Program-made: the position numbers and the translations under genes
In this document: positions 1 to 11,400 of the stretch, piece after piece
Numbering within the stretch: the stretch's first letter is position 1
How the letters are laid out: each line of letters opens with the position of its first letter
Notes under the pieces: model-generated
The model's input: the letters and a program-made list of their open reading frames with translations, nothing else
Told to the model about the DNA's origin: nothing
Database searches by the model: none
Source of the DNA: Anthoceros angustus
Taxonomy: Eukaryota; Streptophyta; Anthocerotopsida; Anthocerotales; Anthocerotaceae
Direction: 5' to 3'
NCBI GenBank assembly: GCA_010909165.1
Contig: MU008212.1
Coordinates: 1-64,000, forward strand
DNA length: 64,000 bases

Positions 1-231
1 CTCGGCATCCTCCCATACCGCCATAAGTGCGTCCTCAACATGCATGGCGGACCGGACTTGGGTTTGGCCGATCAACTCCTGCTACGGTGGTCGCTGATCC
101 TCACGTCTTCGGGGCTTTGGCGAGCACACTTCGCCAAATGCCCTGCTTCTACAATCTTGACATAGTTTATCAAAATCTCCATTGCCTTGACGAGGTTGGA
201 TAAGGGCACGCATAGTGTCCAAGGTTGCTTG
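1..231 (-). other. Unassigned flank left of Copia element A
   Basis: No intact gene is visible. The stretch ends where the LTR of the minus-strand Copia element starts. Its composition resembles the retrotransposon DNA to the right. It could be the other side of the locus into which the Copia element inserted, but I found no clean matching target-site duplication (GCTTG on this side, AGTTG on the right). Confidence 0.3.
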
Positions 232-484
232 TGATGAGAATCAATAGCTCTTAGATAGAAGAGAAACAATGGAATGAATTGATTAATGAGTAAAGTACAA
301 GCCTTTAAATAGGGTGGTTGGGTGGTTACAACAATATGTTGTTGTAACCATAAGTGGTTGCAACCATAAGTTGTTGCAACTATAAGTTGTTGTAACAACT
401 AACTACCCAAAGCCCTAGCTCTAAATTAATGTTTGAGTAATGAGGCCCTAATGAATAGTGCCCTAAGCTAGACCTATTTCATCA
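232..484 (-). repeat. 3' LTR of Copia element A
   Basis: This 253-bp sequence is nearly identical to 7608-7864. On the minus strand it opens TGATGAAATAGG directly after a purine-rich tract (plus-strand ctccca at 485-490), as expected for a 3' LTR. It contains repeated gttgttgtaacc/ttgttgcaac motifs. Confidence 0.85.
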
Positions 485-2480
485 CTCCCACTCACTATGA
501 ATGTAGGGGTGAATTCTAGCTTCAAAATGAGGTCTAAATCATAGATAGACTCCCACTTAATCAAAAGTTATAAGCCTAAGAAAAATGCTAAAAACTTAAG
601 CTTTTGATGAACAATAAGCAAAATAGAAAACTAATATGTCCACCAAAATAATTCACCAGAATAAGGTTGAAAATAATAGCCTAAATAGCTAAATAGGCTT
701 AAAAGAGCCTAAAATAAAATAAAATAAAAGGCCTGAAAATAAAAGGCCCTTAAAAGCTTTAAATGGATAAGCAACGCTTATCCTAAATCGCCGCCCCCGG
801 CCACCGATGGCATGGGCGGTGACGGCCGAAGGCCTTCGACCGGCCACAGACACGAGGCGGGTGTCGGAGGATAGCCGCCATTGTCGGCCTCCTCCTCCCC
901 GCGCATCGCGCCATCGCAGCGCGCCACCGCTGCCCATCGGCCATCGCGCCGCCACGCCCGCGCTCCGCCCGCCTGCCCCGGCTCGTGGAGATCGCTTCGC
1001 CGCCTCGAGTCGCTCCGTGGCGCGCCGCGGCTCGCGTGCTGCTCCGCCCTTTTGCATCGCTGGTTTGTCCACATCTAAGCTTGCCATAGCACAAATGGTG
1101 ATGAACGCCGGTGATGCTCACGCTAGTGTCCTCATTGGTGGAAAGTCTGAAAATTGCGGCTTATTATATGTCCATAGTGTTGCAGCCAAAGTTGGAGTGG
1201 AGACTATCTCGTGTTAATATGGCACGCTTGATAGTAGGTGAGTTCCTGAATTTTGCATATTCTTCCATTTTCAATGCCTGTTTTCCATTTTCCATTTTCC
1301 ATTTTCCATATCTCTTCCATTTTCCATGTCTTGGTCTCTAAGAAATAAAAGGCCTAATGTGGTGGCAGGTCCTTGTCGGCGTGGAGGAAGGCTCTGCCCC
1401 CATGCTCCAAAGGACGAGGCCATAAAGAAAATGAAGAGAGCAAACCGAGTAGCAAGAAGGAGAAGAAAACTTGCCGCATGTGAGAAAAGGATATATTGAG
1501 CGGAAGCCGCCTGCTGATCTTGTGGTATAGAGATGCACGCGGGTGAAGAGATCCCGATGTCGGACCCGGCCGTAATATAGGAAATGATATGGAAGATCCT
1601 AATTTCTCTGTGAATTCGCAAGCATGTGCCGAGGTGGCTAAAACAGTGGAGAAAGCCGATGGAGAAGATGACGCCTTGGTGGTACAAGCACCGGAAAAAC
1701 CGATGTTGTCATCAAAGAAGTCGAGGGCTGGTAAGCCAAAAATGCAAAATAAATTGCAATAAATAATTTGATTGCATAAAAATACTAATGATTGTTGATG
1801 TAGATAATCCAACTACCGAGGGCCTGGAGCTCATCCTGAGTGTCCCGGGTATGACGACTTCAACATAGAAGAAGAGTGAGGAGTGGGACTAAAAGCAGAG
1901 AGGCCCCAGCAGTCAGATGTGAGGGCAGCCCAAGCTGGAGAGCATATAAGCATAGGAGAAGTAGGGGCTAGGGAAAAGAAAAGTGAGTAGGTGTAAAACC
2001 TATAGTTAGGGGCTAGTAACTAGTGTAACCTATGCTAATAATAAGCTAATCTACATCTATTTTGCGATGTGGAGAAAGGGTAGGCACAAGCCATGTGAGG
2101 TTTGCCCTACCTCTACAACCTATAACAAAACAAAAGGAAAATACCAAACTCCTATTTTGCCACCGAAACCTATGCAGCAACATACATGGTGCTTCCGGAG
2201 GAAAGGACCAGAAGTCCCCATGGAATATGTATGTGAGAAAAGGGATAAAAATGATGTGGTTAGGTGCATATCCATGTGAAGAGTACGAAGGACACACCAA
2301 GCACTTGTATAGTAAGTGACCTAACTTCAATGACTAACTCAACACCATTTTTCTTCCTGTAACCCATGGAGTGTTTTGTAGGGTCCTTTTGGGCATTAGA
2401 GAGAAGAGAAGGAGTACAGTGATGATTACTTGGAAATAGAAGAGGAAATAAACATGCTAGATAAACTTTGTGGATTGTAA
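485..2480. other. Non-pol insert between RNase H region and 3' LTR of element A
   Basis: About 2 kb with no recognisable retroviral domain. It holds AT-rich DNA (485-775), a sharply bounded GC-rich block (about 780-1078), a short TTTTCCAT tandem run (about 1265-1325), and plus-strand open stretches such as 2062-2319. The plus-strand ORF near 2067-2279 is Cys-containing and unlike any family I recognise. The segment may be an untranslated region, a nested insertion or captured host DNA. Nothing here is firm enough to call a gene. Confidence 0.4.
1264..1327. repeat. Short TTTTCCAT tandem repeat
   Basis: The motif tttccatt recurs in near-tandem: about five copies between 1264 and 1327, with one interruption (atctcttcc). 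It is a simple sequence repeat inside the insert of element A. Confidence 0.7.
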
Positions 2481-3191
2481 AAATTGGAAAATACCTACTA
2501 TCTAGCTGGCTTAACCTCTTGTACTCCTAACATTTTCATGTGTTTTAAATGCAAATCTCTTCCTAATGACTTGGTTAAAAGGTCAGCTGGGTTGCTTTGA
2601 GTTGGTATATAATTGATATCTATTGTTTTATTTTCTAACATTTCCCGTATGTAATGATACTCATCGCTATATGTTTAGTTCGAGTGGAAAGTGGTTCCTA
2701 GCTAAGGCAATAGCCCCTGTCACATCAGAGAGGTGTAGGTCCATCTTGGGGATAATTCAACTCTCTCAATGCTAACCTACTCCGACTATATCCTTGGAGA
2801 CGAGGTGAGGACCCTATACTCGACCTGTCGACAAAGCAATGGTTGGTTGTTTCTTACTTGACCATGAAATGGGTGCACCTCCTAGCGAATGCATAGCCGG
2901 ATCTGATTTGCGGCTATCGGGATCTCCAAGATAGTCGTGATCAAAGATAAGTCGTTAATTGTAACTTAGATATGCCGAACATGTTTATACATCAATCCTG
3001 TGCATAGTCCCTTTTAAATACCTGAATATTCTCTTGACACATTGCCAATGTTGTCGCCCGTGATTCTCAAAATTGTGAGAGCACTAACTTCAAAAGATAT
3101 ATCGGGTCTTGTGAAGTTACTTAAATATATTAAGGTGCCAACAGATGTCCGTATGGTACTGACATTCGCTTTCTCGCATCTGTTTTAGGGC

Positions 3192-4264
3192 TCATATCGC
3201 TGTAAGCCTTGTGCCACTTGGAAATGGTGTGGCCGGCTTAGCATCTTCTAGTCCAAACTTATTTAAGCTTTCTTTTATATATTTTGTTTGAACCAAGGAA
3301 ATGGATTTATTACCTCTATTTCTTATAATGTTAACGCCAAGGGCATAACTAAGGTCTCCTGTGTCCGTCATTTCATAATGACTTCTCAACCATGCTTTAA
3401 TTTCAGCTAGATGGGAGAGTGAAGATGAAGCTAAAAATAAGTCATCCACATATAGTAAGAGGTAAATTGTGTAATCGTTTAGTCTTCGGGATATACATGC
3501 TAGCATCTTGCTTTGAACAAAACCATATTTTGTAAGCTTGTCATGTATATCATTATTCCATTCCTTGCGATTGCTTAAGGCCATAAATGCCTTTAATGAG
3601 CCTGCATACATGGTCTTCTTTACCTTTGACTTCATAGCCTTGTTGTCTCATGTATATTTCTTCTTGGATTCGCCATGAGATAGGCGCTTTGACGTCCATC
3701 ATGTGAAGATGTAAGTCATGTTGAGCGGACAAGGCTATTATAATTCGAGGAGGCAAACTTTGCTAGTGCATAGGTAGGTGGTATGTAATCTAAACCCGAT
3801 TCGGTAAACCCTCTGGCTACCAGCCTTGCCTTATATCGCTCAATAGAACCATCACCCTTACGTTTGATTTTAAAGACCCATTTACTTCCCACTATTTTTC
3901 TCCCTTTGGGTGGTTTAACTAATTCCCATGTGGAGTTTTCTACTAAAGAGTTGTACTCTGAATCTACTGCTACCTTCCACAGGTCTTTCTCAGGAGAGGA
4001 AAATGCTTGTTTCAAGGTTAGCGGTTCCTCTGGATCAACTGTGGCTTTGTAAACAGCTTGATAATAAGGTGTGAGAGGAGAAATGGGGTCATCAGAAGTG
4101 ACAAGATATCCCAAAGGTGGTTCCTTCCATCCAGCAGTCCTGCAGGGGTCTAGTCCTAAGATTGTACCTTGGTGCGGTTGTTGAATGTGTTCTTCAATGT
4201 CGACCACTTGTTGAGCGGTCGCGGTGTAACGCAGGCTCTTGTTCGGCTCGTCGAATTCATCCAC
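3192..4264 (-). pseudogene. Copia reverse transcriptase, broken frames
   Basis: Three minus-strand open stretches make a Copia RT in order. The segment from 4264 has WELVKPPKGRKIVGSKWVF and ERYKARLVARGFTE. The next (3756-3553) has MDVKAPI, EEIYMRQQGYE and IKGIYGLKQS. The last (3635-3192) has the catalytic LYVDDLFLAS motif and the downstream YIKESLNKFGLEDAKP segment. These are hallmark RVT_2 motifs. At least two frameshifts separate the pieces and internal residues are missing, so no complete polymerase can be made from this assembly. RNase H would lie at about 2.5-3.2 kb but is too broken to delimit. Confidence 0.85.
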
Positions 4265-4573
4265 TTGCTCGCCGACGGCTCATCCTCAAAAGGAATACGA
4301 TCCTCCTCACGAATTTCAACATCATAGTCGATTTCATCATCGCTTAAATGAGGTTCTTCTAAATCGGATCCGGAGTAGTTGGTCGCCTTGGAATATATTC
4401 TAACTCCTCCTCCTCCAATGAGGTTCATCCATAGGAGCTTGCGGAGGAGTGAATGAATGATGACAAAATCATCGTCATCAAAAGTGGAAGGCTCGGATGC
4501 GCAGAGGAAGGAGCATCGGGAGTAATGGGAGCAGATGCCCCAATAGGAGAAAGAATATGAGATTCATGAAAGG

Positions 4574-5833
4574 TCACGCCCTAGCATAAATGAGCTTTCG
4601 GGTAGATGGGTCAAATAACTTGTAACCCTTAATGCCTTCTGTAGCCAATAAAGGTATATTTGGCTGCCTTGGGATCGACTTCTGCGTTGTACTTTGGGGA
4701 TGAACACATAAGCGGGGATCCAAGATTCGTAAATGATCAATGAAGGTTTTCTCCAAGAAAAGCTTCATATGGAGTCATGCCTTGACGGAAGTTGGCGTCT
4801 ATTAAGGAGATATGTTGTCAATATAGCTTCACCAATAACTTTTAGATAATGTAGCTTGGGTGAGCAAACATGTGATCTCGGAGGCGTAAATTTTGTTTTC
4901 TCGCCATTTTTGAGGTGTGTGTACCACACTAAGTTGTTGCGCTATACCTTCAAGCAAAATTCAGCAAAATTTTGAAGTGAACTCTCCTCCATTATCGGAG
5001 CGAAGAGTTTTAAGCTTCTGTCAGAAGTCTCTCGCCCACATCATATATTCTTTGAAGAAAGAAAAGGCGACTCTTATGGCGGAGGATGTAGGTGAGGACG
5101 AACCGGAATAATCATCATGAAGGTTAAAAATATCTACAACCACTAAATGAAGGTGCGTATAGGACCACAAATGTATGTGAACCAACTCTAAGGGTGCCTA
5201 GCCCTCCGAGGATGGATTGTGGAATGGAGCTTGATGTTTTGGTTATGACGCAAGCTTCACACCGTGAGAGGTTCAAGTTTAGGAACAGGAGTTCTATACA
5301 GTTTCCTTAGACATTTGGATAAGCTTTTGGCTATTCGGATGACCTAATCGAGCTGCCAAAGCATGGTGCTTGAAGAGTGGAATGGGAGGCTACATTGATG
5401 AGGTGTAACGGACCCACTTGGGCGAGTTTATAGAGTCCATCTTCTAGTGTTCCGAGCATTGTGTGATACTTATTAGTATGATAGTAAAGGAGACACAAAT
5501 CGGCTTCAAGGATAATTTGCATGTTATGTTCTTGACATAAACTAGCGGTGACACTAGATTCTTGCACATGGAGGGTACATAAAGGACATGGAGAGAGTAA
5601 GAACGCGGTGGAGCACTTTAATGCCACGGAACCTACACCAAATATGGTGAGGTTATGGCCGAGCACTGTTTGTTGTCCTTTTGATGGCGAATACGACTCA
5701 AAAAGTTAAGGTCGTGACATATATGAGATGTTGCACCATCTAAATACCAATTTTGGTTTGATGGCTTGGAACTTGCCAAGGCATGAAAGTGCTGATGGAG
5801 TTGCCGTGGAGGGCTTCTTCTTAACGGCAACAT
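4574..5833 (-). pseudogene. Copia protease and integrase region, broken frames
   Basis: The minus-strand stretch 5833-5633 contains WYLDGATSHICHD, the Copia aspartic-protease-like core (usual form DSGATxH, here missing the Ser). It is followed by gag-pre-integrase and integrase-like pieces, including the segment near 4768-4574 (LLATEGIKGYKLFDPSTRKLIYAR), typical of the C-terminal integrase linker of Copia Pol. Frames are heavily interrupted. The domain order supports Copia rather than Gypsy. Confidence 0.7.
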
Positions 5834-6660
5834 GTGCTCGTGGTGACCTCCTTCTTTGGCTCACCATTTTTCTTCTTCCAACAATCCTTCTCCATATGGT
5901 TGGTCATCTTGCACCAATTGCGGTAACTCCAGCCTTCTTCATGCCTTTGAAGGTTTAAATGAAGAAGTGGATGTTCCTTGAAAATTTTGAGTAGGAGTCG
6001 GTCTAGGAGTGAAGTTTCCGCGCCTCGGCCACGTCCTCTTCCTCTCGCGTACATGTACATTACTTGGCGGGCTGATCGGGATTTTCATTTCGGCGACGCG
6101 TCCTCAATAAGTGCTCCAATTAATTCACTTACGATATCCAGTTATGGAGCCCGTTAATTTCTTCTGTTTTGTGCGCTCTAAGGACCGCATTTTGCGTTGT
6201 CACAAAGGGCCTATAGGAGGCGGCAAGTTGAGGAGAGCAATAAAAGTTTGTTTCTCTGTAAGTTTTCTTGAGGATGCATTGAAATTATTCTTTTCTGAAG
6301 TTGCTCAAGTGTTGTTGTAAGGAATCGCCTCCTTCATCCTTATAGTATATAAGTGACGTGTGGCGATCAATAAGCTCATTCCATCTTTGGAGGCATAAGT
6401 CGAGCTAACTTCTCCCACATCTCTGCGGTGTTTGCGTCGCAACTTGGAGTACCATCGCTTGTAAGTCCGTTCATTAAAACGCTCTCCGATCTTTGGCTTC
6501 CCATTCATCTATAGCATCGAGTCCCAAGTGGAACATTCTTCCGTCGCTTGACAATATTCCATAAGTCGGCAGCGGACACCTTGGCATGTTGCCATACGTC
6601 GTACTTGCCGTTGAATCTATCTTTGTCTTTAAAGTTGTCACCTTGAATCACTTGAGGCTT
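5821..6660 (-). pseudogene. Copia gag with zinc knuckle, broken
   Basis: The minus-strand open stretch 6060-5821 has an RGRGRG run followed by CKMTNHMEKDCW, a recognisable remnant of a CCHC zinc knuckle whose first Cys is displaced. Further upstream (to about 6660) scattered gag-like pieces read DLWN and WEAKDR. The frame is broken repeatedly. Identification rests on the knuckle and on position between the 5' LTR and the protease. Confidence 0.6.
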
Positions 6661-6669
6661 GGATTCATT

Positions 6670-7596
6670 ACGCTTTTAGCTTTCTCCTTTTCTTCCTTTT
6701 AAATTGCTCCCATTCATCTCGCCATATAGATTGTTGTTCTTCAAGCCATTTGGTCTTTTGGGCGTAAAATTTTGCTCTGCGCCAAGTCATCAATATCCAC
6801 GTCGAGATCGTCCGACCCCACCATTGCAAGTAATTTTAATGATGCAGGTTATGCCGTGGTTGACACGCCGTCTTCTTGCATTGTTTTGCGGGAAAGAGGC
6901 GGCGGTACAACATTCTTCAAATTATGAATTTCGCATCATAATCGAATCTGCAGACTTACAATCAAGTGAGAAGAGACCTTGTGAAAGGTCTCGGTCAACA
7001 AGTCTATCGAGATAATATTGATTTGTTGTGTATTGTAAGTCAATTTCTCATTGATAGCAGTGATTTATTCTAAGTTACGCTCTAATGGAATCAAGAGATT
7101 GCTGCGATGATCCGGATTAGGAGCGAAGATACTAGCCTTATTTTTATGTACTTAGAGATGGCGGACTCTATGGCACTATATTGATAAAGGCTAAATGTAG
7201 AAAGGAGAGCTTTACGAGCATAAATGATATCTTGTACTCTATCTCGACTTAGACAAAGGGCTTCAATGAGACAACATACTTGTGCCTCTAAAACATCAAT
7301 GAGGAGAATTGAGGTCAAACTCCTCCCATGTAAGAAGATTTGATTTGATGTTGTTCTTCTTCTTTGAAGCCTTGATCTTCCTCCTAAATTCTTGCTTGGA
7401 TTAAAGGAATCCATGGAGGCGGACAAGAAATTGATGCACAATGTGTGCATCATTGTGCGCTGGTCACCAGATGATTGCTGCTGAAGGCGAAATCTCCACG
7501 CTGCATTATCTTCATTTGAAGTACTACAAACGCAAAAGCATTGGAGAAAATTGCCTAGAGCATAAGGAAGAGGTGCTCAAGCACAAAGAGCTAAAT
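6670..7596. other. 5' internal region of Copia element A, no domain recognised
   Basis: On the minus strand this lies between the primer-binding site and the recognisable gag. It should hold the leader and the N-terminal part of gag. I see only short open stretches (for example 7453-7091, minus) with no motif I can name. Confidence 0.4.
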
Positions 7597-7607
7597 GCTC
7601 GATACCA
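7597..7607 (-). other. Primer-binding site of element A (initiator tRNA-Met type)
   Basis: On the minus strand the LTR is followed directly by TGGTATCGAGC. The usual plant Copia site is TGGTATCAGAGC, complementary to the 3' end of initiator tRNA-Met. The one difference is the loss of A from CAG, the same kind of loss seen across transposons in this window. Confidence 0.75.
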
Positions 7608-7864
7608 TGATGAGAATCAATAGCTCTTAGATAGAAGAGAAACAATGGAATGAATTGATTAATGAGTAAAGTACAAGCCTTTAAATAGGCTGGGTGGTTG
7701 GGTAGTTACAACAATATGTTGTTGTAACCATAAGTGGTTACAACCATAAGATGTTGCAACTATAAGTTGTTGTAACAACTAACTACCTAAAGCCCTAGCT
7801 CTAAATTAATGTTTGAGTAATTAGGCCCTAATGAATAGTGCCCTAAGCTAGACCTATTTCATCA
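7608..7864 (-). repeat. 5' LTR of Copia element A
   Basis: Near-identical partner of 232-484 (257 bp; small indels such as an extra ctgg near 7690). On the minus strand it precedes the primer-binding site and is therefore the promoter-bearing 5' LTR. Confidence 0.85.
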
Positions 7865-8634
7865 AGTTGTAGCACAAGACGGTGCCCATTGGATTGTTAC
7901 CCCGCCCCAGCTGGTTACGAACGCCTACCCCCGTGGAGTTACGTAGGTTGGCCGGGTACATGGTTTTTGGGTACACTTGGGTTGTTGAACCTCACGGATC
8001 GGTATGTATCTTCCCGGACCCTCTTCCTCCTCTTCCTCATATCCCGGTGTACCCTTGTCGTCGGACAATTAGCTTTGGAGTGTCCTGCTGCCCACACGTT
8101 GAGCGAAGAGGTTGGCTCGTGGGTTCGTGACGACTCTCCGCCTCTCATGTTCCTTGACCGCATTAAGATGGAATTTCGAATTTTGCCATCATCTCCTCCA
8201 TCTTGTTCCCTGTTGTTCTACTTTCTTGGGCTGCCACCTCGGCCTCCCTCCTCGCTTATTCGCGTCCTTTTTGCGTACATCGCCTCTGTTTTGCCCTTGC
8301 CCGGCTCCTTGTTGTCCGTGCGACCCTTCATTTCTTTTTCCATTTGGCGCTCCTCATCGATGGCCTTCCTCGCCGTCACTCGTTTCCTCCTCAGGAACTT
8401 TCATGGAATCTTCATGGAGCTCTCTTCACGATGAACTTTCTTAGGAGGATGAGGATCCCTTCTTTTTCCGATCCAGGCTTCTTCTTCTCCTTCTTAGCCT
8501 TCCTCCTCCCTTGCGGGTTGGATTCCTCATAGTTTAGCGCCTTGATAGCCTTGCCCAAATTCTTCTCCGCTTGTAACCTTCGTGTCTCCCCATCTTAGAA
8601 CCCGGGCCTTTAGCGAACCACCGTGCACCGCAAC

Positions 8635-9021
8635 TCAGTGAGGCCGCCCGATCGCGTGGTGTGAAACCTCTCCACATACGCTGCGGTTTCCTTCTTTCCT
8701 CTGCAGCTTTTCAAGCTTGGACAACACGTATCCCTCCACGTCAAGCCCCCTGAACCTCTCACAGAAGGCGGTTTTTAACTCTTCATAGGTTACTGGAGGT
8801 GTGGCTGACTTGAGGTATTCGCGCCTATACCACTTCGCTGGACCCCCCCGAAGAACTCCATAGAACAGCTGAATACGCTGTGCATCTCCCGCTTCCTGGT
8901 TTGCAAATGTCAGCTGCTCAAAACGCTCAACAAATTCATCAGGGTCTTCATACCCCTTCCCCTCTCCATACAGCGGGTAAGGTTGCTTGGTGGTGACCAC
9001 CACCGGCACGGTGGTGGTCAT
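8635..9021 (-). pseudogene. Gypsy gag (Retrotrans_gag) fragment
   Basis: The 128-residue open stretch contains GYEDPDEFVERFEQL and then LRGGPAKWYRREYL, TYEELKTAFCERF and LDVEGYVLSKLEKLQ. That is the typical order of a plant Gypsy gag: capsid helices, a conserved A-x-W core and the F-x-x-R/F segment. The frame breaks after about residue 115, where a related frame continues. Function, if intact, would be the capsid of the element; as assembled it is a fragment. Confidence 0.75.
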
Positions 9022-9430
9022 GACTATCGTTGCTGATTCGGCCGTGGTTGGTCAACAAGTTCTGCGGAGTCGATTGATCTCCAGCGATGCACACTTTTGG
9101 AAGAGGTCGATGGATGGAATTGGTCAGGTTCCTTGGCGGTGGTACCTCGTCCAAGTCCGAGGTTGGGGATCTTGCTCCAACAAGATCGGACCCCGTCCCT
9201 GGTTGCTTCCTTACCTCCTTCTCCTTCCCAGTCGTCTTCTGGACCCTCCTCAACTCGCGGTTTGCAACCCTTTTAACCTTTCCGATTGCTTGGCGTTGTC
9301 GCTTCTCTTGTGGCCTTCCGTCCGACTCGAACCCTCGACTCAACCGTGGCATCCATCTACCTAACTAGATACACTCCAAAACTAGACACCTAAGCTATGG
9401 TTAGTCCCCTATAACCTTGTGACGGTTTCA

Positions 9431-9448
9431 TTCCCGACAGCAGCGCCA
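9431..9448 (-). other. Gypsy primer-binding site
   Basis: On the minus strand TGGCGCTGCTGTCGGGAA follows ...CCACA TT. It resembles the TGGCGCCGTTGCCGGGGA site common in plant Gypsy elements. It marks the LTR to lie to the right of 9452 and the coding region to the left. Confidence 0.6.
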
Positions 9449-9451
9449 AAA

Positions 9452-11400
9452 TGTGGAATGGGTTTTGCATCGAAGGCAAAGAGGCCACATTTACCCTCTA
9501 TGTCGTTATAGTCCTAGGATTCGATCCCAAGGGAATGGTGTTGTGTCAGGTGTGCTAAATCTATGGATTCTAGACCTACGTCGCTCACTACCCCACCTTC
9601 TCCCACCTGCCCAAACCCACCACCGTGGTAGACTCGGCCACCCCGGTGGCAGTTCGACCATGGCGGGTCCCACCACAGCGCCTTTCGAGTCTATTCGTCA
9701 CGGCTTCTCACGGACCTAGGGCTATGGGCATCGGACACCTATATACACCTCACTTTACTTAGAATTTCGATTCCACGCTTCCACTCCTCTCGCATTTATT
9801 TTCCCTCACACTCTCACAATCCCTCCCAGTAGCACTCATCTACCCCCCGGAACCTCCCTTCCAATGAACTCTCCCTCGTCTCACGGGCCACAGACCCCTC
9901 CTCCTTGGGCCACAGACCCCTCCTCCTTGGGCCACCAGACCCCTCCTTGGGCCACCACAGACCCCTCTCTCATGGAATGAACACACAGTGGCGGTTGGAA
10001 GAGGATCGGGAAGAAAACCCGGTCGGTGCTTGGGCGATTCGCCTTCCGGATTCCACCTCGGCCTTCGGCAATTCCTACCTCTTTTCGGCTACCTTCCGTT
10101 ACCGCGTGGAGCTTGGCCACTCCGCTCTCGACCATCCAGATCTTCCGGCCTTCTTGTGACGAGAAGGCGGTGCGCGAACCCCGTTTGATGCGACGTCTCC
10201 AATCAACCCCTCGGCGGTTCGATACGGAAGTTCACACGAAATCGCGCTTGAGACACCCAAAGGGTCTCTTATACATCGGGCGTGGTCCAACACTCACTTC
10301 TCTTTAGTGTCTAAAATTGTAGCTCCTACCACGGCGCCCTTGCAATCTAAGCAACAGACTCTACGGTGATGGAACTCCCTATCCCTCGAAAAACCCGGTC
10401 CTAGGCTATCGCGACTCCCCTAAAATCAGCTGCCGCCTCCGCGATTCTTTGCCTCGCCCTCGGCCCATGGGGACCCCTCTCGCTCTTGACCTCGATCCGG
10501 ATTTTCCCCACAACCTCCACCTCACTCTCACTTTGCAATTTCCCTCGCGCCTTCCAGCGGACGTTGCGCGTGACCTCTATGTCCATTGTCCGCTCCTCCT
10601 CATTTGGACAACCATACTGTGCTCCTCCCTCCATGCTCGCTGCGCCTCGCTCATCTCTTCCGGCACCACTTGCGGAGGATAGGCGCCCGCTCCTACTCGA
10701 AGGAACCAGCGTAGCGCTGTGGCGGTCAAGATGTCTGACCGGTGGTTTACGCCCCTCCTGTCCCAACAACCACATACACGTTTAGAGTGAGCACCCGCTC
10801 ACCATGCGGAAGCCGAGGACATGAGCATCCTCATCCGGGCCGTCGCCCTTCGATCTGAGGTCCTTACCCTCTCCTCCGTGGACAATCACAGGCCGGTGCT
10901 GTTGATTCTCCGGATCATCCCTCCATCTGCGACACTCCTGCCGGTGACTTCCCCACCTCGGTTCCCGTTCCACGGCGGTGGCTGGTTTAGCCACCGTGGT
11001 GGTTCTTCCCACGGTGGTTGCTTGGCTCTGCGGTGGGCTGTTGCTCGGCCTTCTTGGTTTGGCCACCTCTCTCTTGACTCGGCCCTAGCCGTCTCTTTCC
11101 GCTTGTACCTCTCATGACTTCTTGAATTTCTCCAAGGCGCCATATTCCACGCTCCACGGACTCGCGAGACCTCATCTTGAAGCTCTTCAATTGTAGCATG
11201 CCGCCTTGACTGATTTACTAAAGCTTCTGCGAGTGGACATGTCCCGCCGCTCCTGTGCCTTGCATAAGGCCGCCCGCACTCCGTCTGCGCTCCTCGGCGC
11301 CTTGCTCTCGCCTTCGGGCTTCCAACTTCTCCTTGAGCAACTTCTCCTGTTGGCCTTGCACTCGGCGGTAGAGCCATGGGCTGCTTGATCGAGGAGATCA
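9452..11400 (-). repeat. Gypsy LTR and decayed repeat DNA, right border not found
   Basis: The segment begins tgtggaatggg, the complement of an LTR 3' end in CA. No second LTR copy exists in the window, so the outer edge cannot be set. From about 9880 to 9970 there is a short tandem run of cacagacccctcctccttggg. No intact gene is seen. Open stretches on both strands are low-complexity (Arg/Pro/Ser rich) and look like noise. Confidence 0.4.
9887..9966. repeat. Short tandem repeat (gggccacagacccctcctcctt type)
   Basis: Four imperfect copies of a roughly 20-bp unit built on gggccacagacccctcc lie head to tail. The last two copies are shortened. They sit inside the presumed LTR of the Gypsy element. 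Confidence 0.75.

Larger units (their letters stand above)
232..7864 (-). mobile_element. Copia LTR retrotransposon A, decayed, minus strand
   Basis: Two near-identical terminal repeats (232-484 and 7608-7864) bound the element. Each begins TGATGAG and ends TTTCATCA, so the ends are short inverted repeats. On the minus strand a primer-binding site follows the right LTR and a purine-rich tract precedes the left LTR. The minus-strand order is gag with zinc knuckle (about 6.6-5.8 kb), protease-like (about 5.8 kb), integrase region (about 5.7-4.6 kb), and reverse transcriptase (about 4.3-3.2 kb). That gag-PR-IN-RT order is Copia-type. All frames are broken by many small indels, so it is not coding as assembled. 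About 2 kb of non-pol DNA lies between the RT/RNase H region and the left LTR. Confidence 0.85.
7865..9452 (-). mobile_element. Gypsy LTR retrotransposon, 5' internal part (gag), minus strand
   Basis: On the minus strand a primer-binding site at 9431-9448 is followed by a Retrotrans_gag-like segment (9021-8635) and a zinc-knuckle remnant (AGHSKANCPTTR, about 8105-8070). The pol region is absent, because Copia element A abuts at 7864. The simplest reading is a Gypsy element interrupted or truncated there. Frames between the pieces are broken. Confidence 0.65.
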
